From BJGV01 sp965205785 (lineage in GTDB: Bacteria; Pseudomonadota; Gammaproteobacteria; Burkholderiales; Nitrosomonadaceae): a stretch of DNA of 64,000 bases. Of the stretch, positions 1-7,851 are shown in pieces (position 1 is the first letter of the stretch; every line of letters starts with the position of its first letter). The notes beneath the pieces were generated by a model. The model did no database searches, was not told the origin of the DNA, and saw only the letters and a program-made list of their open reading frames with translations. The translations under genes were made by a program, and so were the position numbers. The stretch is from NCBI GenBank assembly GCA_965205785.1, contig OZ242188.1, forward strand, positions 682,001-746,000, given 5' to 3'.

Positions 1-644
1 AGCGACAATTCTTCAAGCTCCTGATTGAGATAAATCCGTATGGCCTGAAAAGTGCGCGTCGCCGGATTCTGGTTTTGCTTGCCCGGGCGTACGGCCTTTG
101 CCACGATCTCGGCAAGTTGAAGTGTAGTAGTGATAGGCTGCCGCGATCTTGTCGCAACAACTGCTCTGGCAATTTGCTTTGCAAATCGTTCTTCCCCATA
201 ATTTTTTATTACCTCCCTTAAGTGCCTCTCAGAAACTGAAGCAATCCATTCTTTAGCAGTCCTTCCCTGACTTGTATCTATACGCATGTCAAGTGGCCCA
301 TTTAAACGGAAACTAAACCCTCTTGATGTATCTTCAAGTTGTAGTGATGAAACCCCCAAGTCCAGTAATACTCCATCTACCTGACTTACATCCAATTCCT
401 GTAATTCCTGCTTTATTCGCGAAAACTTACTGTGTGTGATATGAAAGTTTTTACTCTTGATAGACCGCCCCTTGGTTACTGCAGACATATCCTTGTCAAA
501 TGCAATTAGCCTACCGTTTTCCCCCAATTTTTCTAATATCAACTGGCTATGGCCACCAGAACCAAAAGTACAGTCAATATAAATTCCGTTTGGCCTGATC
601 CTCAGCGCATCCACTGCCTCTTGCAATAAAACTGTGATATGCAT
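1..644 (-). CDS. rsmH: 16S rRNA m4C1402 methyltransferase RsmH (MraW), 5' part
   Basis: The gene runs off the left edge; about 214 of the usual ~310 residues are visible. RsmH transfers a methyl group from SAM to N4 of C1402 in 16S rRNA. Translating the minus strand from the ATG at 644 gives an N-terminus typical of the family (MHITVLLQEAVDAL), then the SAM-binding stretch DCTFGSGGHS near residues 28-37, VDGVLLDLGVSS near residue 95 and RGFSFRLNGPLDMRID. The start lies 22 bases after the mraZ stop and in the same frame, so the gene is probably translated from the mraZ transcript, as in the dcw (division and cell wall) cluster. No strong Shine-Dalgarno sequence is visible. Confidence 0.95.
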   Translation of the reverse strand, partial: MHITVLLQEAVDALRIRPNGIYIDCTFGSGGHSQLILEKLGENGRLIAFDKDMSAVTKGRSIKSKNFHITHSKFSRIKQELQELDVSQVDGVLLDLGVSSLQLEDTSRGFSFRLNGPLDMRIDTSQGRTAKEWIASVSERHLREVIKNYGEERFAKQIARAVVATRSRQPITTTLQLAEIVAKAVRPGKQNQNPATRTFQAIRIYLNQELEELS

Positions 645-665
645 CTGAGTATCATCGCCACAACA

Positions 666-1112
666 TCACAGTGAGAAACCGTCAAGTTCAGGCGGAATAC
701 TGCCTTCTTTTAATGCCAGGGAATCCTCAATTTGCTGATTCCATTTTTCTTCTTCCCATAATTCAAGTTTTGCGCCCTGTCCCACTAACACTACATTCTT
801 AGTTAGTCCTGCAAACTGACGTAAAGGTGGTGGCACCAAAATTCGACCAGCACCGTCCATCTCTACATCGCTGGCGTTACCAACGAGTAGACGCTGTAAA
901 CTACGGGTTTGTGGATTAAAGCTAGAAAGACCGTTTAGTTTCTGCTCTATTGGCTCCCATGCTGGCTGAGGATAAACCAATAAACACTTCGCTGGATCAG
1001 CAGTAAGAACTAGATGACCTGCACAAAAAGCTATTAAGCTTTCTCGATACTTCGTAGGTATTGCAAGCCTTCCCTTATTATCAAGATTAATTTGTGTGAC
1101 CCCACGAAACAT
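666..1112 (-). CDS. mraZ: Transcriptional regulator MraZ
   Basis: MraZ is a DNA-binding ring-forming regulator of the dcw cluster and represses its own operon. The 148-residue product has the two tandem AbrB-like MraZ halves, each with the DxxxR signature: DNKGRLAIP near residue 18 and DGAGRILVP near residue 87. I chose the ATG at 1112, not an in-frame ATG eight codons upstream (1136), because AAGGGA lies six bases before it and MFRGVTQINLD is the usual family N-terminus. It is the first gene of the operon with rsmH and has a clear operator upstream. Confidence 0.95.
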   Translation of the reverse strand: MFRGVTQINLDNKGRLAIPTKYRESLIAFCAGHLVLTADPAKCLLVYPQPAWEPIEQKLNGLSSFNPQTRSLQRLLVGNASDVEMDGAGRILVPPPLRQFAGLTKNVVLVGQGAKLELWEEEKWNQQIEDSLALKEGSIPPELDGFSL

Positions 1113-1141
1113 ATTATCCCTTGTTTTTCCAGACAAAATTC

Positions 1142-1156
1142 CAAGTCAATGACTTG
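1142..1156. repeat. 15-bp perfect palindrome in the mraZ leader
   Basis: CAAGTCA-A-TGACTTG, two 7-bp arms around a single base, lies between the MraZ operator and the mraZ start, so it would be inside the mRNA leader. It could be a second operator or chance. I know of no family that fits it. Confidence 0.4.
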
Positions 1157-1175
1157 ATTCGATTCAATAGTTTTT

Positions 1176-1200
1176 CCCACTTTTCCCCACTAATGCCCAC
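1176..1200 (-). promoter_or_regulatory. MraZ operator (three GTGGG repeats)
   Basis: On the minus strand GTGGG occurs three times at exact 10-base spacing (plus-strand CCCAC at 1176-1180, 1186-1190 and 1196-1200). Tandem TGGGN or GTGGG repeats one helical turn apart upstream of mraZ are the known MraZ binding site. The first repeat overlaps the predicted -10 box, which fits autorepression by blocking polymerase. Confidence 0.88.
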
Positions 1201-1227
1201 TGTAATTAAAAAATATTACCAAGTCAA
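1199..1227 (-). promoter_or_regulatory. Sigma-70 promoter of mraZ-rsmH
   Basis: Reading the minus strand, a -35 TTGACT (1222-1227) and a -10 TACAGT (1199-1204) are separated by 17 bases. They lie about 90 bases upstream of the mraZ ATG and the -10 overlaps the first MraZ repeat. The -35 matches consensus at five of six positions and the -10 at four of six. Confidence 0.6.
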
Positions 1228-1486
1228 GAGAAATTACGGGATTTTTGTTTATGTGACAAAGACTTAAGGAAAAACTAGGAGAAACTTCTTTGTATATAGG
1301 AATACACTATATAAATAAAAGAGATAGGGCTTTAATTGAAGGTGGCTTACCACTTTCGTAAAGCTTTGAGGAATATGTGAAAAATATTAGACTTTAGCAG
1401 GTAACTAACTTGGAATCTTAAAAAATAAGCACACCATATCAAAACGATATTTTGGACTATTGCAACATTTGTTTTTATTCAAAATA

Positions 1487-1788
1487 AGTGAAGCTGGCCG
1501 ATAAGCCGGGTTCTGTCGTGGACAGTCATTCCTCTAGGCGCACGATTACTCGTACACTCAAGCAACCTACCCGCAGACTCAGCGAGCAACATCAAGGTCT
1601 GCCTATTTGGTCTTGCTCCAGATGGAGGTTACCGCGTTTCACCGTAACTTAATACGCTCGTCTCTGTGGCCCTATTCCTCACCTCACGGTGGCCGGCTAT
1701 TAACCGGCATCCTGCTCTATGGAGCCCGGACTTTCCTCTCCCAATTTTTCATTACTGAAAAAAGGCAGCGACTGTCTAGCCAGCTTCG
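1487..1788 (-). ncRNA. rnpB: RNase P RNA (bacterial type A)
   Basis: This is the catalytic RNA of RNase P, which trims the 5' leader of tRNA precursors. On the minus strand it begins GAAGCTGGCTAGACAGTCGC, typical of helix P1/P2, and ends with the highly conserved ACAGAACCCGGCTTATCGG followed by GCCAGCTTC, which closes P1 with the 5' end. The length of about 300 nt is a little short for type A. The exact ends are inferred from the P1 pairing. A -10-like TAATAT lies at 1795-1800, 8-13 bases before the predicted first base. The short plus-strand ORF here is spurious. Confidence 0.95.
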
Positions 1789-1974
1789 AAAAAGATATTA
1801 TCACTAAACTTAATGATAATAAGACTTAAATTAGCAGTATTAAACGAATAGGTTACTCACGGCTGAAAAGAAACTTTGTCTTCAGACTACATTTCGAATT
1901 GTATCGAATCTACCTATACACTTTGAAACCGATTACAGGTAGACTTTACAAATATTTATGGCTCTAAACCAAAT

Positions 1975-3312
1975 TTGGGTTCATACCTTTCTCTCTTACC
2001 GGAGATAACCATAAAACCTACTAATCTAGTACCTAGCTCATTTTCTAATTTCTTACTTGCAGAAACTAATCGCTGTGTTTCTTGCGGCCTGTGTCTGCCT
2101 CATTGTCCCACTTATCGAATAACTATGTCTGAAGCTGATTCTCCTCGTGGGCGCATTGCTCAAATGAGAGGTGTTGCCAGCGAACACATTCCAATAAATC
2201 TACGTTTTATTCAACATATAGATCGCTGTCTTACCTGCCGCTCTTGCGAAGCAGTATGTCCTAACCATGTTGAATATGGTCAGTTAATAGACAAGACCCG
2301 CTCTATGATAGCCACATCTATACCTTCATCACTAAATAGTAAAACATTAACTAAGAAGTTTTGGCTACGAAAATTAGTGGAAAAAGAATTTATTGCCAAG
2401 CCTTCGCGTTTTGATAAATTGCGCTTACTTCTATTCTATTATCAGAAATTTGGCCTGCAAACGTTACTAAGAAAATTAGATATTCTAAAGAAAACAAAAT
2501 TTGCCGAATTAAATGCACAATTACCTCAAATCCATTTACCTCGCACTTTTTCTAATAAAACGGATATATCTCAATCCTGGAAAAATATCTATCTTCCGAC
2601 TGGAAAACCTTGTGGTGAGGTTGGATTATTCCTAGGCTGTGTTGCAAGACTTACAGATGCAGAAACAATTAATGCATCAATATATGTACTAAATCTTCTT
2701 GGTTATACAGTACACATACCGTCCATGCAAACCTGCTGTGGGGCATTACATCAACATGGAGGCAATACAAAAATAGCGATGCAATTGGCACAACAAAATG
2801 TAGCAGCATTTAATGGACTTAATTTAAAAGCAATTATTACTACTTCTTCCGGCTGCAGTATACGACTTGCAGATTATCATTCTGACTTTTCAAATAAAGT
2901 AATAGATATTAGTAAGTTCCTGGTAACTGCAGACGGATGGAGCAACGTAAAGATAGCCCCATTGCTAGGCAAAATTTTGGTGCATGATCCATGTACCCTG
3001 CGTAACATTCTTCGTAGTTCAAAATACCCTTACGAATTATTGATGCGCATACCTAGAGTACAATTTACTCCGTTGGCTGGTAATGAGCAATGCTGCGGAG
3101 CTGCTGGAACATATTTCCTTGATCAACCAGTCATGGCAAAAGCACTACTAAATGATAAAATATCTGCAATAAGTAATGATGCACGCTATTTAGTTACTTC
3201 TAATATTGGTTGCAATATGCATATTTCTAGTGAACTACGGAATACAATGCCAAAACTTGAAATACTACATCCAGTAACTTTATTGGCACGACAGATGAAC
3301 TTACCAAGTTAA
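1975..3312 (+). CDS. glcF: Glycolate oxidase iron-sulfur subunit-like protein (GlcF family)
   Basis: This is an electron-transfer subunit of GlcD-type flavoprotein dehydrogenases that oxidise glycolate or D-2-hydroxy acids. Two ferredoxin-type [4Fe-4S] motifs lie near the N-terminus: C34, C37, C40 and C44 (CVSCGLCLPHCP), and C85, C88, C91 and C95 (CLTCRSCEAVCP). Two CCG domains follow, with CCGALHQHGG near residue 259 and CCGAAGTY near residue 374. No ATG precedes the first cluster in this frame. TTG at 1975 is used here but has no Shine-Dalgarno. GGAG at 2001-2004 sits six bases before an ATA at 2011, where homologues tend to begin, so a rare ATA start is possible. A GlcD-like partner lies at the far end of the window. 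coq7 follows 24 bases later. Confidence 0.85.
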   Translation: MGSYLSLLPEITIKPTNLVPSSFSNFLLAETNRCVSCGLCLPHCPTYRITMSEADSPRGRIAQMRGVASEHIPINLRFIQHIDRCLTCRSCEAVCPNHVEYGQLIDKTRSMIATSIPSSLNSKTLTKKFWLRKLVEKEFIAKPSRFDKLRLLLFYYQKFGLQTLLRKLDILKKTKFAELNAQLPQIHLPRTFSNKTDISQSWKNIYLPTGKPCGEVGLFLGCVARLTDAETINASIYVLNLLGYTVHIPSMQTCCGALHQHGGNTKIAMQLAQQNVAAFNGLNLKAIITTSSGCSIRLADYHSDFSNKVIDISKFLVTADGWSNVKIAPLLGKILVHDPCTLRNILRSSKYPYELLMRIPRVQFTPLAGNEQCCGAAGTYFLDQPVMAKALLNDKISAISNDARYLVTSNIGCNMHISSELRNTMPKLEILHPVTLLARQMNLPS

Positions 3313-3336
3313 TTATATTTCCAATTTGGAGATCTC

Positions 3337-3963
3337 ATGCTTAATATTGAAAAACTTATTATTGGTTTCGATAGTGCCCTACGTACGCTCTTAGCGCCCG
3401 CACAAACGGTACGAAAGGTACCAGGGGGAAATTCTTCAGAAACTGAACTCACTCAAACAGAAAAAAATGAATCTTCGGCCTTAATGCGTATTAATCATAC
3501 TGGGGAAGTCTGCGCACAAGCACTATATCAAGGACAGGCACTCACTGCCCGGGATGTGGAAGTTCAGAAAAGTTTGAATCAAGCAGCATGTGAAGAGACC
3601 GAACACCTTGCCTGGACTGAGCAACGAATTAAAGAATTAGGAGGACGAAAGAGTTTTCTAAATCCTCTGTGGTATGGCGGATCATTCTTTATAGGTGCAG
3701 CAGCAGGTATGCTTGGTGACAAATGGAATTTAGGTTTTCTTGCCGAAACTGAGCGTCAGGTTGAAGCTCATCTGGCAAAACACTTGCAGTCGTTGCCACA
3801 CCAAGATGAAAAAAGCCGCGCTATAGTTGCACAAATGCAAATTGATGAAGGAGGTCATGCTACTTCTGCTATGTCACATGGTGGGATAGATTTACCAGCG
3901 CCTGTCAAGCTAGTTATGAAGTTAGGCTCTAAGATAATGACCAAAACAACATACTGGATTTAA
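3337..3963 (+). CDS. coq7: Ubiquinone biosynthesis demethoxyubiquinone hydroxylase Coq7
   Basis: Coq7 is a membrane-associated di-iron monooxygenase performing the last ring hydroxylation of ubiquinone synthesis. The 208-residue product has the ferritin-like ligand set: E57 (NHTGEVCAQ), E87xxH90 (EETEHL), a Glu/His pair around 139-145 (ETERQVEAH) and E171xxH174 (DEGGH). A hydrophobic helix at about 112-127 (LWYGGSFFIGAAAG) probably dips into the membrane. GGAG precedes the ATG at a normal distance. The 24-base gap from the Fe-S protein suggests a shared transcript. Confidence 0.95.
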   Translation: MLNIEKLIIGFDSALRTLLAPAQTVRKVPGGNSSETELTQTEKNESSALMRINHTGEVCAQALYQGQALTARDVEVQKSLNQAACEETEHLAWTEQRIKELGGRKSFLNPLWYGGSFFIGAAAGMLGDKWNLGFLAETERQVEAHLAKHLQSLPHQDEKSRAIVAQMQIDEGGHATSAMSHGGIDLPAPVKLVMKLGSKIMTKTTYWI

Positions 3964-4047
3964 CCAAGAGATTCCACCTATTAAAAATAATCTTCCTCAT
4001 GAGAAGAATACCTACAGTAACATTCTGAAATATCTCAACTCTCTAAT

Positions 4048-4464
4048 TTATCCTTCCAAAATTGCGAAATCATGTGTTATTTCAGCAGTCTTTCCAAGCA
4101 TTATAGAAGCCGAACAATACTTTTCTGCTGATAAGTTGATTGCTCGTTCCACCTTCTGTGGCTTTAAATCATTTCCGATTAAAATAAAATGATAATGGAT
4201 ACGAGTAAACACTTTGGGATCTTCCTTTGCTCGATCTGCTTCAATCTCCACCATGCAATCGCTAATTTCCTGACGACTCTTTTTTAATATCATTACAACA
4301 TCTAATGCGGTACAACCACCTGCTCCCATCAGTACCATTTCCATTGGTCGCAACCCTAGATTCCTACCGCCAATCTCGGGTGCTCCATCCATCAGTACTG
4401 AATGACCACTTTCTGCTTCACCCAAGAAGCTTACTTTATCTTTCCACTTAACATGCATTTTCAT
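4048..4464 (-). CDS. OsmC/Ohr-family peroxiredoxin-like protein
   Basis: OsmC/Ohr proteins reduce organic hydroperoxides with two reactive cysteines. Both are present in this 138-residue protein: C51 in GAGGCTALDV and C117 in EKYCSASIML. The length and the N-terminus (MKMHVKWKDKVSFLGE) fit the YhfA-like branch, whose physiological substrate is less certain than that of Ohr. AAGGA lies five bases before the ATG. It is downstream of and co-directional with the ydcF-like gene, 71 bases away. Confidence 0.88.
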   Translation of the reverse strand: MKMHVKWKDKVSFLGEAESGHSVLMDGAPEIGGRNLGLRPMEMVLMGAGGCTALDVVMILKKSRQEISDCMVEIEADRAKEDPKVFTRIHYHFILIGNDLKPQKVERAINLSAEKYCSASIMLGKTAEITHDFAILEG

Positions 4465-4535
4465 GATAGTCCTTATTCGTAAATTTCTAAATATTATTTA
4501 CACTAAATGAGTAATCCTCTTTTTTAGAAAAAATT

Positions 4536-5297
4536 TTACGATTTAACTGGAGCAGGAGTTAACCAGTACCATAGTATTCCAATAATTTCATGTATAAAAA
4601 GCCTGCTTTTCAAAAATGCGCTAACAGATGGAATAAATGCAAATAAATCTGTCTTGTGCTGCGTCACATATGCGGTAGAAGCAGGAATAACTTTAAAACC
4701 GGCTTGCCTAAATTCTCTGATCGCTCTTGGCATATGCCAAGCATGAGTAACCAATGCAATATGGGTAATTTTGTCTTTTCTTAGAACTGAGAAACTATTA
4801 TAAGCATTTTCACGAGTATCTCTTGAGGCATCCTCAGTCCATTTAACTGGAACATGAAACTCATTTTCCAGTACCAGCTTCATCTGCCCTGCCTCTGAAG
4901 AACCCGTACCTAGCGGATCACCACCCGTCACTAATATCGGTTTTCCTATGACTCGATGTAAAAATGTCCCATATCGTATACGCTGTAACCCATACTGGTT
5001 TACTGTATGGCCACCATATTCAGGAGCCGCAAAATAAGTTCCTCCGCCCAATATTACTATAGCCTGAACCTCATTAATTTCAGAGTTAGAAACAGTTGGA
5101 ATTTTTAAAGTTTGTAGTGCACTTTCTGCGATAATTGGAGCAGATAACATATAAAACAAAACAAGTGTAGCAATAATTAGAGATTTACCCAGTACTGGAC
5201 GACCTTTTAAAAGCAAGACTCCCACTATACCTAATACAATTAGACTTAATGGAGGCAATAAAAAAGCACTCACTAGGTTTTTTAAAAACCAACTCAT
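4536..5297 (-). CDS. YdcF/ElyC-family membrane protein (DUF218)
   Basis: The 253-residue protein has two N-terminal membrane segments (about residues 10-30 and 38-58), followed by a DUF218 domain. Visible DUF218 features are VILGGG near residue 83, LVTGGDPLGTGSSEA near 122, and EDASRDTRENA followed by LVTHAWHMPRA. ElyC and SanA relatives affect envelope integrity and peptidoglycan or enterobacterial common antigen metabolism, but no reaction can be assigned here. A weak GGA precedes the ATG. It reads toward osmC. Confidence 0.85.
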   Translation of the reverse strand: MSWFLKNLVSAFLLPPLSLIVLGIVGVLLLKGRPVLGKSLIIATLVLFYMLSAPIIAESALQTLKIPTVSNSEINEVQAIVILGGGTYFAAPEYGGHTVNQYGLQRIRYGTFLHRVIGKPILVTGGDPLGTGSSEAGQMKLVLENEFHVPVKWTEDASRDTRENAYNSFSVLRKDKITHIALVTHAWHMPRAIREFRQAGFKVIPASTAYVTQHKTDLFAFIPSVSAFLKSRLFIHEIIGILWYWLTPAPVKS

Positions 5298-5371
5298 AAT
5301 TCCAAGTTATATCTATTTATAATTTAATACCATAGCATACAGCTTCATACTCTGATTCTTAGCATATAGAT

Positions 5372-5408
5372 AATAAAAAAGCCGACACGATTATGCGTCG
5401 GCTTTTTT
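5372..5408. terminator. Bidirectional Rho-independent terminator
   Basis: GCCGAC (5381-5386) and GTCGGC (5397-5402) form a 6-bp GC-rich stem around a 10-base loop. It is flanked by a run of A on the left and seven T on the right, so it works on either strand. It lies just after the cytochrome c stop on the minus strand and separates that gene from the ydcF-like gene. Confidence 0.85.
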
Positions 5409-5423
5409 TGGTGTGGTCCTAGT

Positions 5424-5735
5424 TTACTTGAGAGATAAAATCCAAGTTACTAATGTTTTAATATTTTCATCACTAACATTTGCATTTGGCGGCATAGGAA
5501 TCGGACCCCAAGCACCCTTGGTTCCATTCTTGACCTTTCCAGCCAAGCTAGCTGCAGCACCAGAATCACCCTTATACTTAGCAGCTACATCCTTGAATCC
5601 TGGTCCGACCATTTTCTTGTCAACAGTGTGGCAATTCATGCAACCACTACTTTTGGCCAAATCCGGGCTTGCTTGCGCGGTACCAACCAATAAAAGGGCT
5701 GATGCTCCAACTATTCCCATCCAGACAGCTTTCAT
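5424..5735 (-). CDS. Cytochrome c-552-type small periplasmic cytochrome c
   Basis: This is a monohaem electron carrier, 103 residues with a cleavable signal peptide (about residues 1-22, AQA/SPD). The haem site is C32-M-N-C35-H36 and the distal ligand is M81 in GPIPMPP. The mature sequence matches the pattern of Nitrosomonas europaea cytochrome c-552 as I remember it (AGK near 66, WGxIPMPPNxNVSD, WILSLK end). There that protein carries electrons to the terminal oxidase, so it could feed the oxidase encoded at 54-58 kb. A strong AGGAGA precedes the ATG and a terminator follows the stop. Confidence 0.93.
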   Translation of the reverse strand: MKAVWMGIVGASALLLVGTAQASPDLAKSSGCMNCHTVDKKMVGPGFKDVAAKYKGDSGAAASLAGKVKNGTKGAWGPIPMPPNANVSDENIKTLVTWILSLK

Positions 5736-5768
5736 ATTTACTTTCTCCTAGTAAAGTGATTAAGAAGG

Positions 5769-7829
5769 TTATATTTTACCCTGAAGTTTGCACGTCTGTA
5801 ACAATTCCTGCAAGTCACAAATTTCCGGTCTACATACAACGCCTTGGCATACCCATGCGTTGACAGGACCATCAGACGGACAAGGCTTATTTAAATATGG
5901 CGGCAAATCAACAGATTCTACGGGTAAAGAAAATATCAAGGTGTAAGGTGAACTGTTTTGTAGTGCATTTCGCCATTCGGTAAGGGCAGATGCTTGGCCA
6001 CGAAGAATTACGATTTTTGGTGGAGATAGAATTTCCTCCAATGTAATCAATAAGCTACAATAAGAACTAGCATGAGATGATATGTCAGGATAAAACACAT
6101 TCAATACTTTCTCGGCCGCCTGTAAATAACGAGACTCTCCTACTAGATAACCTAACCGTTGTAAAGCGCTTGCAGCAACACCATTGCCTGAAGGCGTAGC
6201 ATTATCATGAGCAGGCATTGGACGATGAATGAGTTTTTCATGATCATGGCTTGTAAAAAAGAATCCGCCTGTTTTTTTATTTTCAAACTGTTCTAATATT
6301 ACTTCAGCTAACTCTAGGGAAAAATCTAAATCAGACTGACGAAACTCAGCCTGCATTAACTCCAGCAACCCATCCAACATAAACGCATAATCATCAAGGT
6401 ATGCATTTAGATGCGCGTTCCTGTTTTTAAAGGTTGCTAACAAGCGCCCATTTTTCCACAAAGTAGAGCGGATAAAGTCTACTGCATTGGTGGCTGAATT
6501 TATCCACTCGTTGTTCCCCAAAATACGGCCAGCACGAGCCATACCTCTGATCATGAGACCATTCCAGCTAGTTAGAATCTTTTCATCACGACCAGGGCGT
6601 ATGCGTAATTCACGCTCAGCGAAAAGTTTCATGCGTACTGACATAAGTTTTTCCTGCACCTCTTGCTCGCTAATACCTTCATCATTAGCTATCTCTTCAA
6701 GCCCTTGGATAATTTCTAAATTCCAATACTCATCTTCAAAGTTCGGCTCTTGCAATAAGCCAAAATAAGGTGCGGCTACTGCATATTCCTCAGGAGATAA
6801 AATATTTTTTATCTGATCTCGATCCCAAACATAAAATTTTCCTTCCTCATTTTCTGAGTCTGCATCAAGCGTTGAATAGTAGCCTCCACATGAGTCCTCC
6901 AATGACTGCATTTCTCGCATTACCCATTCTGCCGTTTCCTCAATAATTCTTTTAAATAATGAATCTCCAGTTATTAACCAAACGTTAGTATAGGTTTGTA
7001 GCAACGGTCCATTGTCATAAAGCATCTTCTCAAAATGCGGAATTCTCCAGAACTGATCTGTACTATACCGGCAAAAACCACCACCCAACTGATCATAGAT
7101 CCCACCTTTAGCCATTCTTTCAAGTGTATATGATGCTATTTGAAGAGCTTGTTTATCATTAGTACTTATATAACGGTGTAAACAAAATTCTAATTCTGAT
7201 GTATGAGGAAATTTGGGTGCAATCCCAAAACCACCATACTTAGAATCAAAGCTCTTCATTAGTCCAGACAATGCTTGATTCAAAAGCTGTTCTGAAAATG
7301 TATTCTCGGATGGATTTCTTGATGGCAACATATTTGTAAATGACTTCAATATTGAGACGCTCTGTTGCTCTATTTCTATGCTACGAGCATAGTAAGTTTC
7401 AGCAACTCGGGGCAGCAAATCTAGAAAACCCGGCATACCATATCGTGATATTTTAGGGAAATAAGTACCACCAAAAAAAGGTTTTTGGTCAGGGGTCAGA
7501 AACAAGGTCAGCGGCCAACCACCATTACGTTGAGTCAACATATAATGAGCTGTCTGATAAATCTGATCAAGGTCAGGACGCTCTTCCCGGTCAACTTTAA
7601 TATTCACAAAAAACTTATTCATCGCTGCAGCAACCTCTACATCCTCAAAAGATTCATGTGCCATGACATGGCACCAGTGACAAGCCGAATAACCTATAGA
7701 AAGAAGTATTGCTTTGTTCTCTGTTTGAGCTAGTGCCAGAGCGTCCTTGCCCCATGGATACCAATCTACGGGATTGTTAGCATGCTGCAGAAGGTAAGGG
7801 CTAGTTTCGTTGATAAGATGGTTGGACAT
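5769..7829 (-). CDS. DUF255 thioredoxin-domain protein (YyaL/SSP411 family)
   Basis: The 686-residue protein has an N-terminal thioredoxin-like DUF255 domain with ACHWCHVM near residues 49-56. It is followed by an (alpha/alpha)6-barrel resembling N-acylglucosamine 2-epimerase or cellobiose epimerase (GGIYDQLGGGFCRYSTD, HFEKMLYDN, WNGLMIRGMA). The start MSNHLINETSPYLLQHANNPV is the canonical family beginning. The function is not established; the family is widespread and sometimes called spermatogenesis-associated protein 20-like. It ends 33 bases before cytochrome c begins and starts 22 bases after ilvD, so all three may share a transcript. Confidence 0.88.
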   Translation of the reverse strand: MSNHLINETSPYLLQHANNPVDWYPWGKDALALAQTENKAILLSIGYSACHWCHVMAHESFEDVEVAAAMNKFFVNIKVDREERPDLDQIYQTAHYMLTQRNGGWPLTLFLTPDQKPFFGGTYFPKISRYGMPGFLDLLPRVAETYYARSIEIEQQSVSILKSFTNMLPSRNPSENTFSEQLLNQALSGLMKSFDSKYGGFGIAPKFPHTSELEFCLHRYISTNDKQALQIASYTLERMAKGGIYDQLGGGFCRYSTDQFWRIPHFEKMLYDNGPLLQTYTNVWLITGDSLFKRIIEETAEWVMREMQSLEDSCGGYYSTLDADSENEEGKFYVWDRDQIKNILSPEEYAVAAPYFGLLQEPNFEDEYWNLEIIQGLEEIANDEGISEQEVQEKLMSVRMKLFAERELRIRPGRDEKILTSWNGLMIRGMARAGRILGNNEWINSATNAVDFIRSTLWKNGRLLATFKNRNAHLNAYLDDYAFMLDGLLELMQAEFRQSDLDFSLELAEVILEQFENKKTGGFFFTSHDHEKLIHRPMPAHDNATPSGNGVAASALQRLGYLVGESRYLQAAEKVLNVFYPDISSHASSYCSLLITLEEILSPPKIVILRGQASALTEWRNALQNSSPYTLIFSLPVESVDLPPYLNKPCPSDGPVNAWVCQGVVCRPEICDLQELLQTCKLQGKI

Positions 7830-7851
7830 AACTTAGTCTATTAAGTCATGA

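Noticed and set aside
1137..1486. tRNA or further gene between mraZ and rnpB
   Set aside because: Apart from the promoter, operator and palindrome no cloverleaf or ORF is visible.
1607..1807. 66-codon ORF on the plus strand
   Set aside because: It lies antisense inside the RNase P RNA and has no homology or ribosome binding site.
3964..4047. Terminator between convergent coq7 and osmC
   Set aside because: A CTCATGAG-centred hairpin exists but contains a bulge and has no following T run on either strand.
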